22,990 bases of DNA from a virus. Below are positions 13,232-21,661 of the stretch, piece after piece. The translations under genes were made by a program, and so were the position numbers. The stretch is taken from IMG/VR virus record IMGVR_UViG_3300042991_000389, positions 1 to 22,990 of that record; one strand, written 5' to 3'. Every line of letters starts with the position of its first letter. Position 1 is the first letter of the stretch. The notes beneath the pieces were generated by a model. It saw nothing but the letters and a program-made list of their open reading frames with translations. It did not search any database and was not told the DNA's origin.

Positions 13232-13603
13232 TTATTCAAACACAAAATCTATGTTATATCCATTTATTACAAAATTTAAATATAAAATATCCCTTACTGT
13301 TCCTTCATATAAGTTAAGATCAAATTGATAACCCAATTCATTTAACTCTGGAATATATGTGTTTATTTGCTCTATTACTTTTGATTTAAGTGAACCTGTA
13401 GTAACTCTAGTCTGCCATAGATAATATTCTAAATTAACACCAATATTAGTATCACCTAAAACTTCACCTTTATTTGTGAATAATATCATTTCTAATTTTT
13501 GAACTATTACCTCTACTTCACTATCTTCTATGATTCTACCTGGTTCATACTTTGGATGACCAGGATATCTTATAACTAAATCTTTTACACTCTTTAAAGC
13601 CAT
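13232..13603 (-). CDS. Baseplate wedge protein, T4 gp25-like
   Basis: A 123-residue protein of the gp25/GPW family, a small wedge component that links the tail sheath to the baseplate. The family core is visible: VIVQKLEMILFTNKGEVLGD, then NIGVNLEYYLWQTRV and helix KSKVIEQINTYIPEL, followed by a strand-rich C-terminus (ILYLNFVINGYNIDFVFE). Length matches T4 gp25 (132). Together with gp6 and gp53, gp25 forms the baseplate wedge core. The gene lies between the small antisense ORF and the terminase; its start is shared with a divergent 46-base gap. Confidence 0.9.
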   Translation of the reverse strand: MALKSVKDLVIRYPGHPKYEPGRIIEDSEVEVIVQKLEMILFTNKGEVLGDTNIGVNLEYYLWQTRVTTGSLKSKVIEQINTYIPELNELGYQFDLNLYEGTVRDILYLNFVINGYNIDFVFE

Positions 13604-13649
13604 TTTAAACCTTATTTTTATTATATATATAAAAAATAAGGTTCTATAA

Positions 13650-13937
13650 ATGGATAATGTAAATTTTATATCAATAATAGATTATATCGGTGGTATCAAT
13701 AACGGAGTTGCACTGTTATTATCTATGAAAGTAAATGATAATATTTATGAAATTGGATATTGGTTTGATAGAAATGATAATTATCTATTATCTGCAGATG
13801 AAAATTTTTTGAAAGATTTTAACATAAAAAGTATTTATGAATACAAAAATCACAAAAAACTATCTTATTATATACATAACTTTGTATTACAAAATAAAGA
13901 AGAATTGTTAAATGATTTTCTAGAAAATCATGAATGA
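13650..13937 (+). CDS. Small plus-strand protein inside the leftward structural block, unknown function
   Basis: A 95-residue ORF starting MDNVNFISIIDYIGGINNG. It has strand-like stretches (GVALLLSMKVNDNIYEIGYWF) and an acidic helical C-terminus ending FLENHE. No minus-strand gene occupies this interval, the composition looks coding, and the ORF fills the gap exactly: its TGA ends one base before the gp6 stop. It runs against the direction of all surrounding structural genes. No family is recognised; its context suggests an inserted early or accessory gene rather than a virion part. Confidence 0.65.
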   Translation: MDNVNFISIIDYIGGINNGVALLLSMKVNDNIYEIGYWFDRNDNYLLSADENFLKDFNIKSIYEYKNHKKLSYYIHNFVLQNKEELLNDFLENHE

Positions 13938-15926
13938 TTATCTTTCTGTGACACCCTTCCAAATAATATTTACACTACTAAATCCGATTGCAGTATTAGG
14001 ATCTTCTGAAAAATAAATATCGTTTCTATTTTTCCAACCACCTCTTAAAATAATCAATTCATTATAACCTATTATAATATCACCCAAAATTGGATCTATG
14101 CCTACCATTTTTTTAGGATCATATTTAGATAAATCAGAATAAGCAACAATAGTTGAATCTCCAATAGAAGTATTATTAATACCTTTTTGATCTAAAATTG
14201 GCTCACCATTAACAGTAATTGCATTAGCTAATAATTGAGCATTTGTACTATTTGTTCCATCTTTGGTTAAATCGTATTGATAATATGAATTATTTTGATT
14301 TGTATTAACAACAATATTTCTATAATTATCAGCAGAAACATTAACAGAATTTGTATTTGTTGCATAAGTAGAATTTAAAATTGATTTCTGATTCGATGAT
14401 AATAATGCACCATCCCTATGATAATCTTCATTTGCCTTACCAACAAATTCTATATTAACAGAATCTATACCATCAATAATTTTCAAACCAGCAATTATAT
14501 CAGATTTTATAATTCTATCATATCTACTATATGTTGCAAAAAATTCAGACAATTTAGTAATAACATTTTCTCTAATATTATCTTCTAATACATCTTGAAA
14601 TCTTCTAATAAACACATTTATTATAAAAAATCTTTTAACTGGATCTAAAATTTTAATATATGATGTTATACTTATTATACCTTGTATTTTGAGAAAATTT
14701 ATAATTCTCTTTTTCTCAGTATCATCTAAATAAAAAGCATCCAATGATACGTTAAAATAATTAACATCAGTTGAAAAATAATCTGTAATTCTAGGTATTA
14801 AATATAAATACATCTCATTGATATTAATTTGATCTAAAGAACCATCACTATCAATATCAATATTAACCATATCTAATGTATTAAACGCATTAACCTTAGA
14901 AAACATATTTAATTTTTTAAGATGATATATATACTGAGAAGGTGTTGCAAGAACAAAATTTCTAGAAACATAAGGAATAACAGATTTAGTATATTCTACA
15001 CTTTCACCATTGCTTGCAAATTTTATATCAGTTTCTATAAAAATATCAAATAATTGAGATACCAATATTGCATTACCACTATCATCATATATATCATCAA
15101 TAAAAATAAAATCATTAAGCTTATTATTAAGTATATTACCAATTAATCCATTATTTAACAAATATGTCACTTCTATAACTGAACCAATAGGTGGTACAAT
15201 TCCATTTACACCATTTCCAAAATAAACATCTAAACCACCATTAAATCCTGTTCTAGTGTAGCAAGCATATTCATTTTCAAGCATATCATATATATGATCT
15301 TTAATCTGTAAATTAATACCATTTAAAGTAACTTTATAATCAAAATTATCAATTGCAGCACTATTACTAACTGTAACTTGAAAAGATTGTATTATTGTAC
15401 CATCTCCAGTAAAAGTTTGAGTTTCATATCTACCTTGTACTACATTTATAAAAAATTGACATCCTGGTAATAAAGAGAAATAATTTCTAAAATTTCCAAT
15501 CTTTAAAGAATAAAAAAGACCATTTGTTCTGTTTTTTATTAAAGTATTATCATATATTATCACCTGACCATTTGATACATACTTGTCAATAGGAACACCT
15601 TGTTTAAGTTTAAATTTTAATGTACCTTTTGCTGATATTGCTCTTGATGGATTATGACCAGATATTCTAGCAATATTACTTATCATTCTTTTAGAATTTG
15701 CTTGTTCTATATCTAATTGTCTAACAGCATTTTTTAAATATAAAATGTTTTGAAGAAAAAATTCTTTTGTTACTTCCAATATTTGACCATAAGGTGATGA
15801 AGCATTAAAAAGTATAGAAGATTTATCATAAATTGTACCCAACCAACTTTTTATTTGATTTGTAATATTAGTATAATTTAATTCTATTCTATTAAAAACT
15901 CTATTGAGCTTCGTGGTTCTTGCCAT
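13938..15926 (-). CDS. Baseplate wedge protein, T4 gp6 / baseplate J-like
   Basis: A 662-residue protein, close to T4 gp6 (660). The N-terminus has helical segments (FNRIELNYTNITNQIKSWLG; SPYGQILEVTKEFFLQNILYLKNAV) leading to SGHNPSRAISAKGTLKF, typical of the gp6/J region. The C-terminal part includes RFFIINVFIRRFQDVLEDNI and TYSRYDRIIKSDIIAGLKII, the J-like repeat of strands and helices. gp6 dimers form the inner ring joining baseplate wedges. The start overlaps the stop of the 217-residue gene as TAATG, implying coupled translation. The alternative is another J-like baseplate protein, but size and gp25 proximity favour gp6. Confidence 0.82.
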   Translation of the reverse strand: MARTTKLNRVFNRIELNYTNITNQIKSWLGTIYDKSSILFNASSPYGQILEVTKEFFLQNILYLKNAVRQLDIEQANSKRMISNIARISGHNPSRAISAKGTLKFKLKQGVPIDKYVSNGQVIIYDNTLIKNRTNGLFYSLKIGNFRNYFSLLPGCQFFINVVQGRYETQTFTGDGTIIQSFQVTVSNSAAIDNFDYKVTLNGINLQIKDHIYDMLENEYACYTRTGFNGGLDVYFGNGVNGIVPPIGSVIEVTYLLNNGLIGNILNNKLNDFIFIDDIYDDSGNAILVSQLFDIFIETDIKFASNGESVEYTKSVIPYVSRNFVLATPSQYIYHLKKLNMFSKVNAFNTLDMVNIDIDSDGSLDQININEMYLYLIPRITDYFSTDVNYFNVSLDAFYLDDTEKKRIINFLKIQGIISITSYIKILDPVKRFFIINVFIRRFQDVLEDNIRENVITKLSEFFATYSRYDRIIKSDIIAGLKIIDGIDSVNIEFVGKANEDYHRDGALLSSNQKSILNSTYATNTNSVNVSADNYRNIVVNTNQNNSYYQYDLTKDGTNSTNAQLLANAITVNGEPILDQKGINNTSIGDSTIVAYSDLSKYDPKKMVGIDPILGDIIIGYNELIILRGGWKNRNDIYFSEDPNTAIGFSSVNIIWKGVTER

Positions 15927-16579
15927 TACATTTTTATTTTATTTTTTAAGTTATCACCTATGGTTTCAACAAGATTATCCAAACCACTTTGTTTAACTTC
16001 ATGCTTATCACCAAAAATATCAAAAGAGAATATATATTCATCATCTTTTTCTTTTGTTATTTTCAATTTAACACTCTGATTATTATTTAAATCAATTGTA
16101 AAGTCAAAAAACAAAGACTTACAAGGCATTATATTTATTTTTTCTTCCTTAACATTAACAACCGATATGTCCGAAATGTTATTATCCTCAAACCAAGTAT
16201 TTATTAATGTTGATGGAGATTTTACAAATTTTGATAATATTTTAATATTATCACCAAATTTATTATTATTAAATATATCAGTTAATTTACTAGCAAAATT
16301 ATCTAAAGAATTAAATTCAACTCTAACATACTGGCAATTTATATCATATAAGTATGTAAAATAATTTTTAGTCAATTTAGTTTTATTAGCATCCGTCATA
16401 AATAATAATTTAGTATAAATAACATTGATATCATCATATAAAACTTTATTTAATGATATTACTAATTTATACTCATCTGATGCGCTATTTTTTTCATAAA
16501 CACTCTCAACAGATAAAACTTTCGTTGAATCAAAAGTTTGTTTTATTTTACTAACCAAATCACCTATTAAAATTTCCAT
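15926..16579 (-). CDS. Structural-block protein of unknown function
   Basis: A 217-residue acidic ORF starting MEILIGDLVSKIKQTF and ending in a basic helix NLKNKIKM. The middle alternates strands and helices (YKLVISLNKVLYDDINVIYTK, in parts) and a later region has a strand-rich look (SLFFDFTIDLNNNQSVKLKI). No family is recognised. It begins 3 bases after the 897-residue gene stops and overlaps the gp6 start, so it is locked into the baseplate operon and is most likely a baseplate component or assembly factor. Confidence 0.75.
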   Translation of the reverse strand: MEILIGDLVSKIKQTFDSTKVLSVESVYEKNSASDEYKLVISLNKVLYDDINVIYTKLLFMTDANKTKLTKNYFTYLYDINCQYVRVEFNSLDNFASKLTDIFNNNKFGDNIKILSKFVKSPSTLINTWFEDNNISDISVVNVKEEKINIMPCKSLFFDFTIDLNNNQSVKLKITKEKDDEYIFSFDIFGDKHEVKQSGLDNLVETIGDNLKNKIKM

Positions 16580-16582
16580 ATA

Positions 16583-19276
16583 TTAAATTATTTTATATGA
16601 TACATCATATCTTTCAGCCATAGTAGTAGTATTAGAGGCATCAATTCTCAACACTGACACTTGGATACCTCTGTAATAACTAACTCTTGGGTGTCCAACT
16701 AAACTACATCCTGGAACTTGTAATTCTATCGTTAATGTTGTACCAGATTTAACTAATATTAAATAAGGTCCACTATAATCAACCACTTCATTCGTTGTTG
16801 TCAATAAATATAAATTTTGAACATATACAACATCATCAACCTCAAATAAATCTTCAGTTAAATATAAATCAGTAAACCCTGTTCCACAATATGTTGCTCC
16901 AGTACTAATACCAGTTGAATTAACATAAATATTTTCATTAATATAATAACTATTATTATAAATATTATTTAAAGAATCCAAAGAATCATATGATTCTAAA
17001 TCTACTGGCGTATCAACCGATACCAACGTTTCTTCTGTTTTAGTGCCACTTTGATTAAATAAAATATTAACATATAATCTTTGCGAATACAATGCAACAT
17101 CAGCTTTTATATAAATTTCCAATTTTTGCTTATATTCTAAATCTCTATCAATAAGAACAGAAACTGTACCTGTATTATAATAAACATTATCATTTATTAA
17201 ATTTAATAACATCTGTCCAGAATATTTTAATGCTATTGGATAAGATGTACCTGTTGTTGACAAATTATAATTATATGCATCATTTAAACTGATAGTATGT
17301 ATTTCATCATATGCAACACCAACAACATTCATTTGTAATTTAGGATATGTTCCAGAATAATCTATGGATATTTTTGCAGTATCAGAATCAATAAATTGAT
17401 TTGTAGCATATAATCTTAAAAGCTCTTCCATGTTTCTCATTCTACTCTTAACATCATCAATATCAGTTTGAGAGTATATTAAGCTTTTCATTTCTTGAAG
17501 ATCTAAATTAATTCTAATGAATTCTTCTATAATATTAATGAAATTTTCATTTACCTTATAATATCTCTTCATCATTTCATTATACATATCAAATCCAAAC
17601 ATATTGTAAATTGTACTAGGATCATATGTCATAGGCTGAACATCATTATCTATGTTATAATGTAAATTTAAATTAAACATATATGATAAACCATCATTTG
17701 AACCATTGGTTACAAGTTTTTGATAAGGGGTAATTAAAGTATTTAAGTTATCATCGTCACTATCAGGGTTATTCAAAAATTCTATACCATATAAATTAAC
17801 ATAAGATTTATAAGAATTGTCTTGTTGCTTCTCAATTAATTCATAATACCATAAGATAGCATTGAAATTAAAATCAGAAGGAGCTTGACCTTGAATAGAT
17901 ATGGAATTAAACTCATCAAAATTTTTAGACTCCAATCCAGGAATATTCATTTTATAATAATGTCTTCTATCAACATCTAAAAATACACCATCTATATTAT
18001 CTGAACTAAAATCTGTTAATTTTTCAATATAATCATCTGCATTTAAACCTGTATTTTCATTTAACAATACTCCATAATAGTCACCTTGATACCTAAGAGC
18101 ATCACCATTAGAACATAAATATGTGTTATCTTGTGTATCAAATTGACCAAAATATGAGCCTGGATAGTCAGCAGGATTAGCCACAATTGGTGAATTTAAA
18201 CTTTCTGCACCAATTATTTCTGTTTGTATCTCATCTGCTAATATTGGCACTTCTAAATTTGGATAATAGTTTGAGTTATCTCTTATACCAAATAAAACCG
18301 TTGGTGTTTTACCAGCATGATGTGGAATATAAGCAGTAACTTCTTGACCAACTCTAGACGCTGTTTGAATATTTGTTATTTGATTTATCTCTCCAACATA
18401 TTGTATCAATCTATTATAATTTAAATAAACATTTGTATCAGTTAAACTACCACCACTTCCAGCAAAGTGTTTATTTAACCAAATACTAGTAGTAGAGCCA
18501 GAAAATTCAATATAAACTATTTTATAAGAAACTCCAACATATATACACTCACTACCAGTATCACCCGATAATGTTATTCTATCGGTATTATTAGTAGTGG
18601 TAAATATAACTTCATCTCCGACTTTAAACTTTGCAATTTCATTTATAGTAATTTTTGGTGTACGTTGATATTCATATTGATGATCATCATCACTTTCAAA
18701 AACACTTGTAGCTTTATAATTTATAATTTCCCTTTCTTTCCACAAATATTTTCTAAAATAGTCTGGATAAGTAATGGTTGATTTATTAGGATTATCAAAA
18801 TCTGAAATGTTTTTATCCCAATCAACCTTATGTACTGCTGGTTCAAAATCTATCAAATTTAATTTTCTACACCACTTCCAAAAAATTTGTTCTGTTGGTG
18901 TATATCTTTCTTCAATATTATAAAAATCAGTGTTAGAATTTATTCTACTTTCATGTAAAGTAGTATCATAATTTGCTACATAATTTCTCAAAGATTCAAC
19001 TAATTGTTCTGATAACTTACTTGGTAGTGAAGTAGATGGATCATCACAATAAAAAGCATTTTCTCCCATATCAGATTTTGGTATAAAATCCATAACTCCA
19101 TCAATTGGATAAGGTGAACCATCTTTTTGTATTGGTATATTTAATAGTGCAAATTTACTAAAATTTAAATTATAAAAATCATTATAATTTGCTAAATTTA
19201 AATCTGAAGCTGCCGAAGGAAAAGCGTAAAAGCTTGTGCCCCTGTCTTTTAGCCTTTTGTAGCAAGGAGTAGCCAT
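16583..19276 (-). CDS. Large structural protein, probable baseplate component, unrecognised
   Basis: An 897-residue protein starting MATPCYKRLKDRGTSFYAFP. The N-terminal third includes PTEQIFWKWCRKLNLIDFEPA, the middle is rich in Asn, Tyr and Asp with beta-type segments (for example FKVGDEVIFTTTNN), and the C-terminus is beta-rich. There is no enzyme motif, signal peptide or membrane span. The size and position upstream of a gp6-like gene recall T4 gp7 (1032 residues), which lies next to gp6 in T4, but I see no sequence feature that proves this. It is preceded by a strong A-rich leader and followed after 3 bases by the 217-residue gene, so it heads the baseplate operon. Confidence 0.8.
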   Translation of the reverse strand: MATPCYKRLKDRGTSFYAFPSAASDLNLANYNDFYNLNFSKFALLNIPIQKDGSPYPIDGVMDFIPKSDMGENAFYCDDPSTSLPSKLSEQLVESLRNYVANYDTTLHESRINSNTDFYNIEERYTPTEQIFWKWCRKLNLIDFEPAVHKVDWDKNISDFDNPNKSTITYPDYFRKYLWKEREIINYKATSVFESDDDHQYEYQRTPKITINEIAKFKVGDEVIFTTTNNTDRITLSGDTGSECIYVGVSYKIVYIEFSGSTTSIWLNKHFAGSGGSLTDTNVYLNYNRLIQYVGEINQITNIQTASRVGQEVTAYIPHHAGKTPTVLFGIRDNSNYYPNLEVPILADEIQTEIIGAESLNSPIVANPADYPGSYFGQFDTQDNTYLCSNGDALRYQGDYYGVLLNENTGLNADDYIEKLTDFSSDNIDGVFLDVDRRHYYKMNIPGLESKNFDEFNSISIQGQAPSDFNFNAILWYYELIEKQQDNSYKSYVNLYGIEFLNNPDSDDDNLNTLITPYQKLVTNGSNDGLSYMFNLNLHYNIDNDVQPMTYDPSTIYNMFGFDMYNEMMKRYYKVNENFINIIEEFIRINLDLQEMKSLIYSQTDIDDVKSRMRNMEELLRLYATNQFIDSDTAKISIDYSGTYPKLQMNVVGVAYDEIHTISLNDAYNYNLSTTGTSYPIALKYSGQMLLNLINDNVYYNTGTVSVLIDRDLEYKQKLEIYIKADVALYSQRLYVNILFNQSGTKTEETLVSVDTPVDLESYDSLDSLNNIYNNSYYINENIYVNSTGISTGATYCGTGFTDLYLTEDLFEVDDVVYVQNLYLLTTTNEVVDYSGPYLILVKSGTTLTIELQVPGCSLVGHPRVSYYRGIQVSVLRIDASNTTTMAERYDVSYKII

Positions 19277-19315
19277 ATTATTTTATTTTATTTTTTTTTA
19301 TTATATATTAATATT

Positions 19316-20560
19316 TTAATTTTTATATAATTCTTTTTTTAATTTTTGTAAAATATCTTCATCATATTTTATTCTTATTAATTTAATTTGATTCTCTGTA
19401 CAAAAATTAGTTTTGATATCATCATTAATTTTGGTATTTTTTAATTTTTTATCACCACCAAAATACTTTATTGGAATAAAATGTTGTATTCCATCATATT
19501 CTATACAACAATTATATTTTGGTAAATAAAAATCAAATGATAATTTTAAAATATTAACACATTTATCGAATTTTTGTTGTCTATTAAAAATAATATCATT
19601 TTCTTTTAAAAATTTAGCAATTTGTTTTTCACCAAAACTTTCACCGCAAATTGAACAACCTCTCTTGGTACCATTAATATGATCATTTGGTGCTAAATTA
19701 AATTCACCATGAATTTGACAAATAATTTTAACCTTATCAAATGTATTAATATACTCAACTAATGAATAATCATATTTGTTTCCGTGTATTTTTTTTGCCT
19801 TTTCAATAAAAATATCTGTATTTAATTTTTTTATATCATCCGAACATTTTTTACAACCACTTCCTCTTATATGATATATTACTTCCTGTTCAAACATACC
19901 GTGTTTAGGACAAACTATTTTAACTTTTGTATATTTATCTTTATAATCCACTAAATAATAATCATATTTATTATTGTGTGTTTTTTTAGAACTGCGTATA
20001 AAATTCTCCTCCCTTTTACACAAAACACAACCAACATCAATATGAGATTGAGGAAATTGTTCAAATTTTCCATGTTTAGGACAGATAATATCTACTTTAG
20101 TATAAGAATTTTTATATTTTGTTAAACTATAATCATATTTATTATGATGAACATTATTTGCATTTTCAATAAAATTATTAATATTTATTGAACATTTTAT
20201 ACAACCACAACCATTTAAATGAACAGATGGCAACTGTTCAAATTCTCCATGCTTAGGACATAATATTTTTATTTTATTTTGTGAATTTTTATACTCAACC
20301 AACGAATAATCATAATAGTTATTGTGTTTTTCTTTAGCTCTTTTAATAAAATTAGATAATGTTAATTTTTTTGTACCACCACAATTAGGACAACCTCGTT
20401 TAATGAAATGTTTATCAGGAGTTTGTTCAAATTTACCATGTTCTTTACAAATTATAATAACTTTAGTTCTCAAATTTATATAATTAACCAATGAATAATC
20501 ATATTTATCACCATGTATTTCAATTGAACTGTCTATAAACCATTTATTATCATATCTCAT
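19316..20560 (-). CDS. Homing endonuclease with five zinc-ribbon-like repeats and a Vsr/EDxHD-like nuclease
   Basis: A 414-residue protein. Five tandem repeats of about 57-60 residues fill residues 7-305, each with the outline HGxKYDYSLVxY, KVxIxCxxHGxFxQ, H and GCxxC (for example HGDKYDYS at 16, HNNYYDYS, HHNKYDYS, HNNKYDYY and HGNKYDYS at 259); these match the DUF723-type repeats of phage endonucleases and probably bind zinc and DNA. The C-terminal domain has D343 in LSFDFYLP, E354 and D356 in CIEYDGIQHF, H360 and a later D381, fitting the EDxHD/Vsr nuclease fold. It stands alone upstream of the structural operon, consistent with a selfish insertion. It is behind a terminator and so probably has its own promoter. 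Confidence 0.87.
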   Translation of the reverse strand: MRYDNKWFIDSSIEIHGDKYDYSLVNYINLRTKVIIICKEHGKFEQTPDKHFIKRGCPNCGGTKKLTLSNFIKRAKEKHNNYYDYSLVEYKNSQNKIKILCPKHGEFEQLPSVHLNGCGCIKCSININNFIENANNVHHNKYDYSLTKYKNSYTKVDIICPKHGKFEQFPQSHIDVGCVLCKREENFIRSSKKTHNNKYDYYLVDYKDKYTKVKIVCPKHGMFEQEVIYHIRGSGCKKCSDDIKKLNTDIFIEKAKKIHGNKYDYSLVEYINTFDKVKIICQIHGEFNLAPNDHINGTKRGCSICGESFGEKQIAKFLKENDIIFNRQQKFDKCVNILKLSFDFYLPKYNCCIEYDGIQHFIPIKYFGGDKKLKNTKINDDIKTNFCTENQIKLIRIKYDEDILQKLKKELYKN

Positions 20561-20596
20561 ATTTATTATATATAAAAATTATATCTTCATAAAAAT

Positions 20597-20630
20597 AAAA
20601 AAGAGTGTTATTTTCATAACACTCTTTTTT
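20597..20630. terminator. Intrinsic terminator
   Basis: A perfect 15-base-pair hairpin, AAAAAAGAGTGTTAT / ATAACACTCTTTTTT with a 4-base TTTC loop, lies between the stop of the 74-residue gene and the start of the endonuclease gene, both on the minus strand. It should end leftward transcription of the 20648-21404 genes before the endonuclease. The T runs on both strands also allow rightward termination. Confidence 0.88.
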
Positions 20631-20647
20631 CATTAAAATAATTAACA

Positions 20648-20872
20648 CTAATAATCACCATACCACAATCTTCTATTTAACTCCATTCTTATAAGACGAA
20701 TATCAATTTCATAATCATCATTTTCTTTTTTTAAATCATCATAATTATTATTTTCTTCCTTCGCCATATCTATAAGAATTTCATTTTTTTCAGATATTTT
20801 TTCATATTTTTTTAACAATTTCTTTAACTCTTCTGTTTTTATATTTCCGTAAAAATCAATTATCTTTGTCAT
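20648..20872 (-). CDS. Small coiled-coil protein of unknown function
   Basis: A 74-residue ORF starting MTKIIDFYGNIKTEEL. Almost the whole length is charged helix with heptad-like leucines and isoleucines (LKKLLKKYEKISEKNEILI; DDYEIDIRLIRMELNRRLW), suggesting a coiled coil. It overlaps the end of the 127-residue gene by 17 bases in another frame and is followed by a strong terminator, so it is the last gene of this small unit. No function is recognised. Confidence 0.68.
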   Translation of the reverse strand: MTKIIDFYGNIKTEELKKLLKKYEKISEKNEILIDMAKEENNNYDDLKKENDDYEIDIRLIRMELNRRLWYGDY

Positions 20873-21239
20873 CTTCTATTTTATTAAGTTTTTTTACTCT
20901 ATTTTTATTTTTCTTATATCTCTCATATTTAACACCATCATTTATAGCATCAGATGAAATAGTATTTAATATAAATTCCAATTCTAAATGATCCTCATAT
21001 TTTGATGCCCTAAACCCACCACTTGTCATAGCAAAAACATCATCATCTTCAATATAAACATTATTTAATAATTGAATAACAACAGTTTTCATATCATTTA
21101 TTGTTGGAACATCCATACCTTGAGATTTTGTATTATACCATTTCCAATCAACAAACTTCATAACATTATAAACTTTATTAAAATTAAAATTATCTACAAT
21201 ATACTTAATATGTTCATCTTTATTTATTGTAAAACTCAT
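20856..21239 (-). CDS. Phage protein of unknown function
   Basis: A 127-residue ORF with the core VMKFVDWKWYNTKSQGMDVP, followed by helix INDMKTVVIQLLNNVY and the strand FAMTSGGFRASKYEDHLELEF. This W-rich start, a VPT loop, a helix and a GGFxA strand recall a family of small unannotated phage proteins, but I know no function for it. The C-terminus is a basic, then acidic tail. It lies 3 bases downstream of the minus-strand ribbon-helix-helix gene, forming a three-gene leftward unit with it and the coiled-coil gene. Confidence 0.75.
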   Translation of the reverse strand: MSFTINKDEHIKYIVDNFNFNKVYNVMKFVDWKWYNTKSQGMDVPTINDMKTVVIQLLNNVYIEDDDVFAMTSGGFRASKYEDHLELEFILNTISSDAINDGVKYERYKKNKNRVKKLNKIEDDKDN

Positions 21240-21242
21240 AAT

Positions 21243-21404
21243 TTATAAATTATTTTTAAAATGTTCAATTAATAAATTTTCAATTAATGTTGATTTTGTT
21301 ACTTCCTTCTCTTCAATAACCTCCTCCAACATTTTATTAATTTTTCTATTTAAAGATATAGAACATTTAACTTTCTTCTCATCTATTGGTAATTTTTTTC
21401 TCAT
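21243..21404 (-). CDS. Ribbon-helix-helix DNA-binding protein (53 residues)
   Basis: A short ORF, MRKKLPIDEKKVKCSISLNR onward. KVKCSISLN is a strand of alternating residues, followed by helix KINKMLEEVIEEKE, a turn VTKS and helix TLIENLLIEHFK: the strand-helix-helix plan of MetJ/Arc repressors, whose dimers insert a two-stranded ribbon into the major groove. It is the first gene of the leftward unit 20648-21404 and faces a second ribbon-helix-helix gene across 88 bases. It probably regulates that divergent region; this is inference. Confidence 0.75.
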   Translation of the reverse strand: MRKKLPIDEKKVKCSISLNRKINKMLEEVIEEKEVTKSTLIENLLIEHFKNNL

Positions 21405-21492
21405 AATATTTATATATTATATTGAAAAAAAGTTTAAAAAATAGAAAACATGACGCATGATTATTTATATATAGTATAAAAATAGTATAATT
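21405..21492. promoter_or_regulatory. Divergent control region between two ribbon-helix-helix genes
   Basis: The 88-base gap contains two exact copies of ATAGTATAA at 21471-21479 and 21482-21490, 11 bases apart start to start (one helical turn), ending just before the rightward ATG. It also holds CATGACGCATG at 21449-21459, two self-complementary CATG blocks and one of the few GC-containing spots in the gap. Direct repeats in helical phase are typical operators for ribbon-helix-helix repressors. Confidence 0.45.
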
Positions 21493-21660
21493 ATGAAAAC
21501 TAAAAGAGGTATAATAAAGGATAGTGTTTCCATAACATTAAACCCAGACATAATGAAAATGTTAAAAGATGAAACCAATAACAAGTCAAAATTAATCGAA
21601 TGGTTGTTGTTAAACTATTTTAACAACATTGGTAAAGATACTAAAAATATAATGATTTAA
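21493..21660 (+). CDS. Ribbon-helix-helix DNA-binding protein (55 residues)
   Basis: A short ORF starting MKTKRGIIKDSVSITLNPDI. DSVSITLN is the ribbon strand, PDIMKMLKDETN the first helix, NKS the turn and KLIEWLLLNYFNNI the second helix, a standard MetJ/Arc-type fold. The stop is followed after one base by the ATG of an endonuclease gene, so the two form an operon in which the repressor may hold the endonuclease in check. The start has an in-phase direct repeat immediately upstream that may be its own operator. It is divergent from, and not closely alike in sequence to, the other ribbon-helix-helix gene. Confidence 0.78.
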   Translation: MKTKRGIIKDSVSITLNPDIMKMLKDETNNKSKLIEWLLLNYFNNIGKDTKNIMI

Positions 21661-21661
21661 T

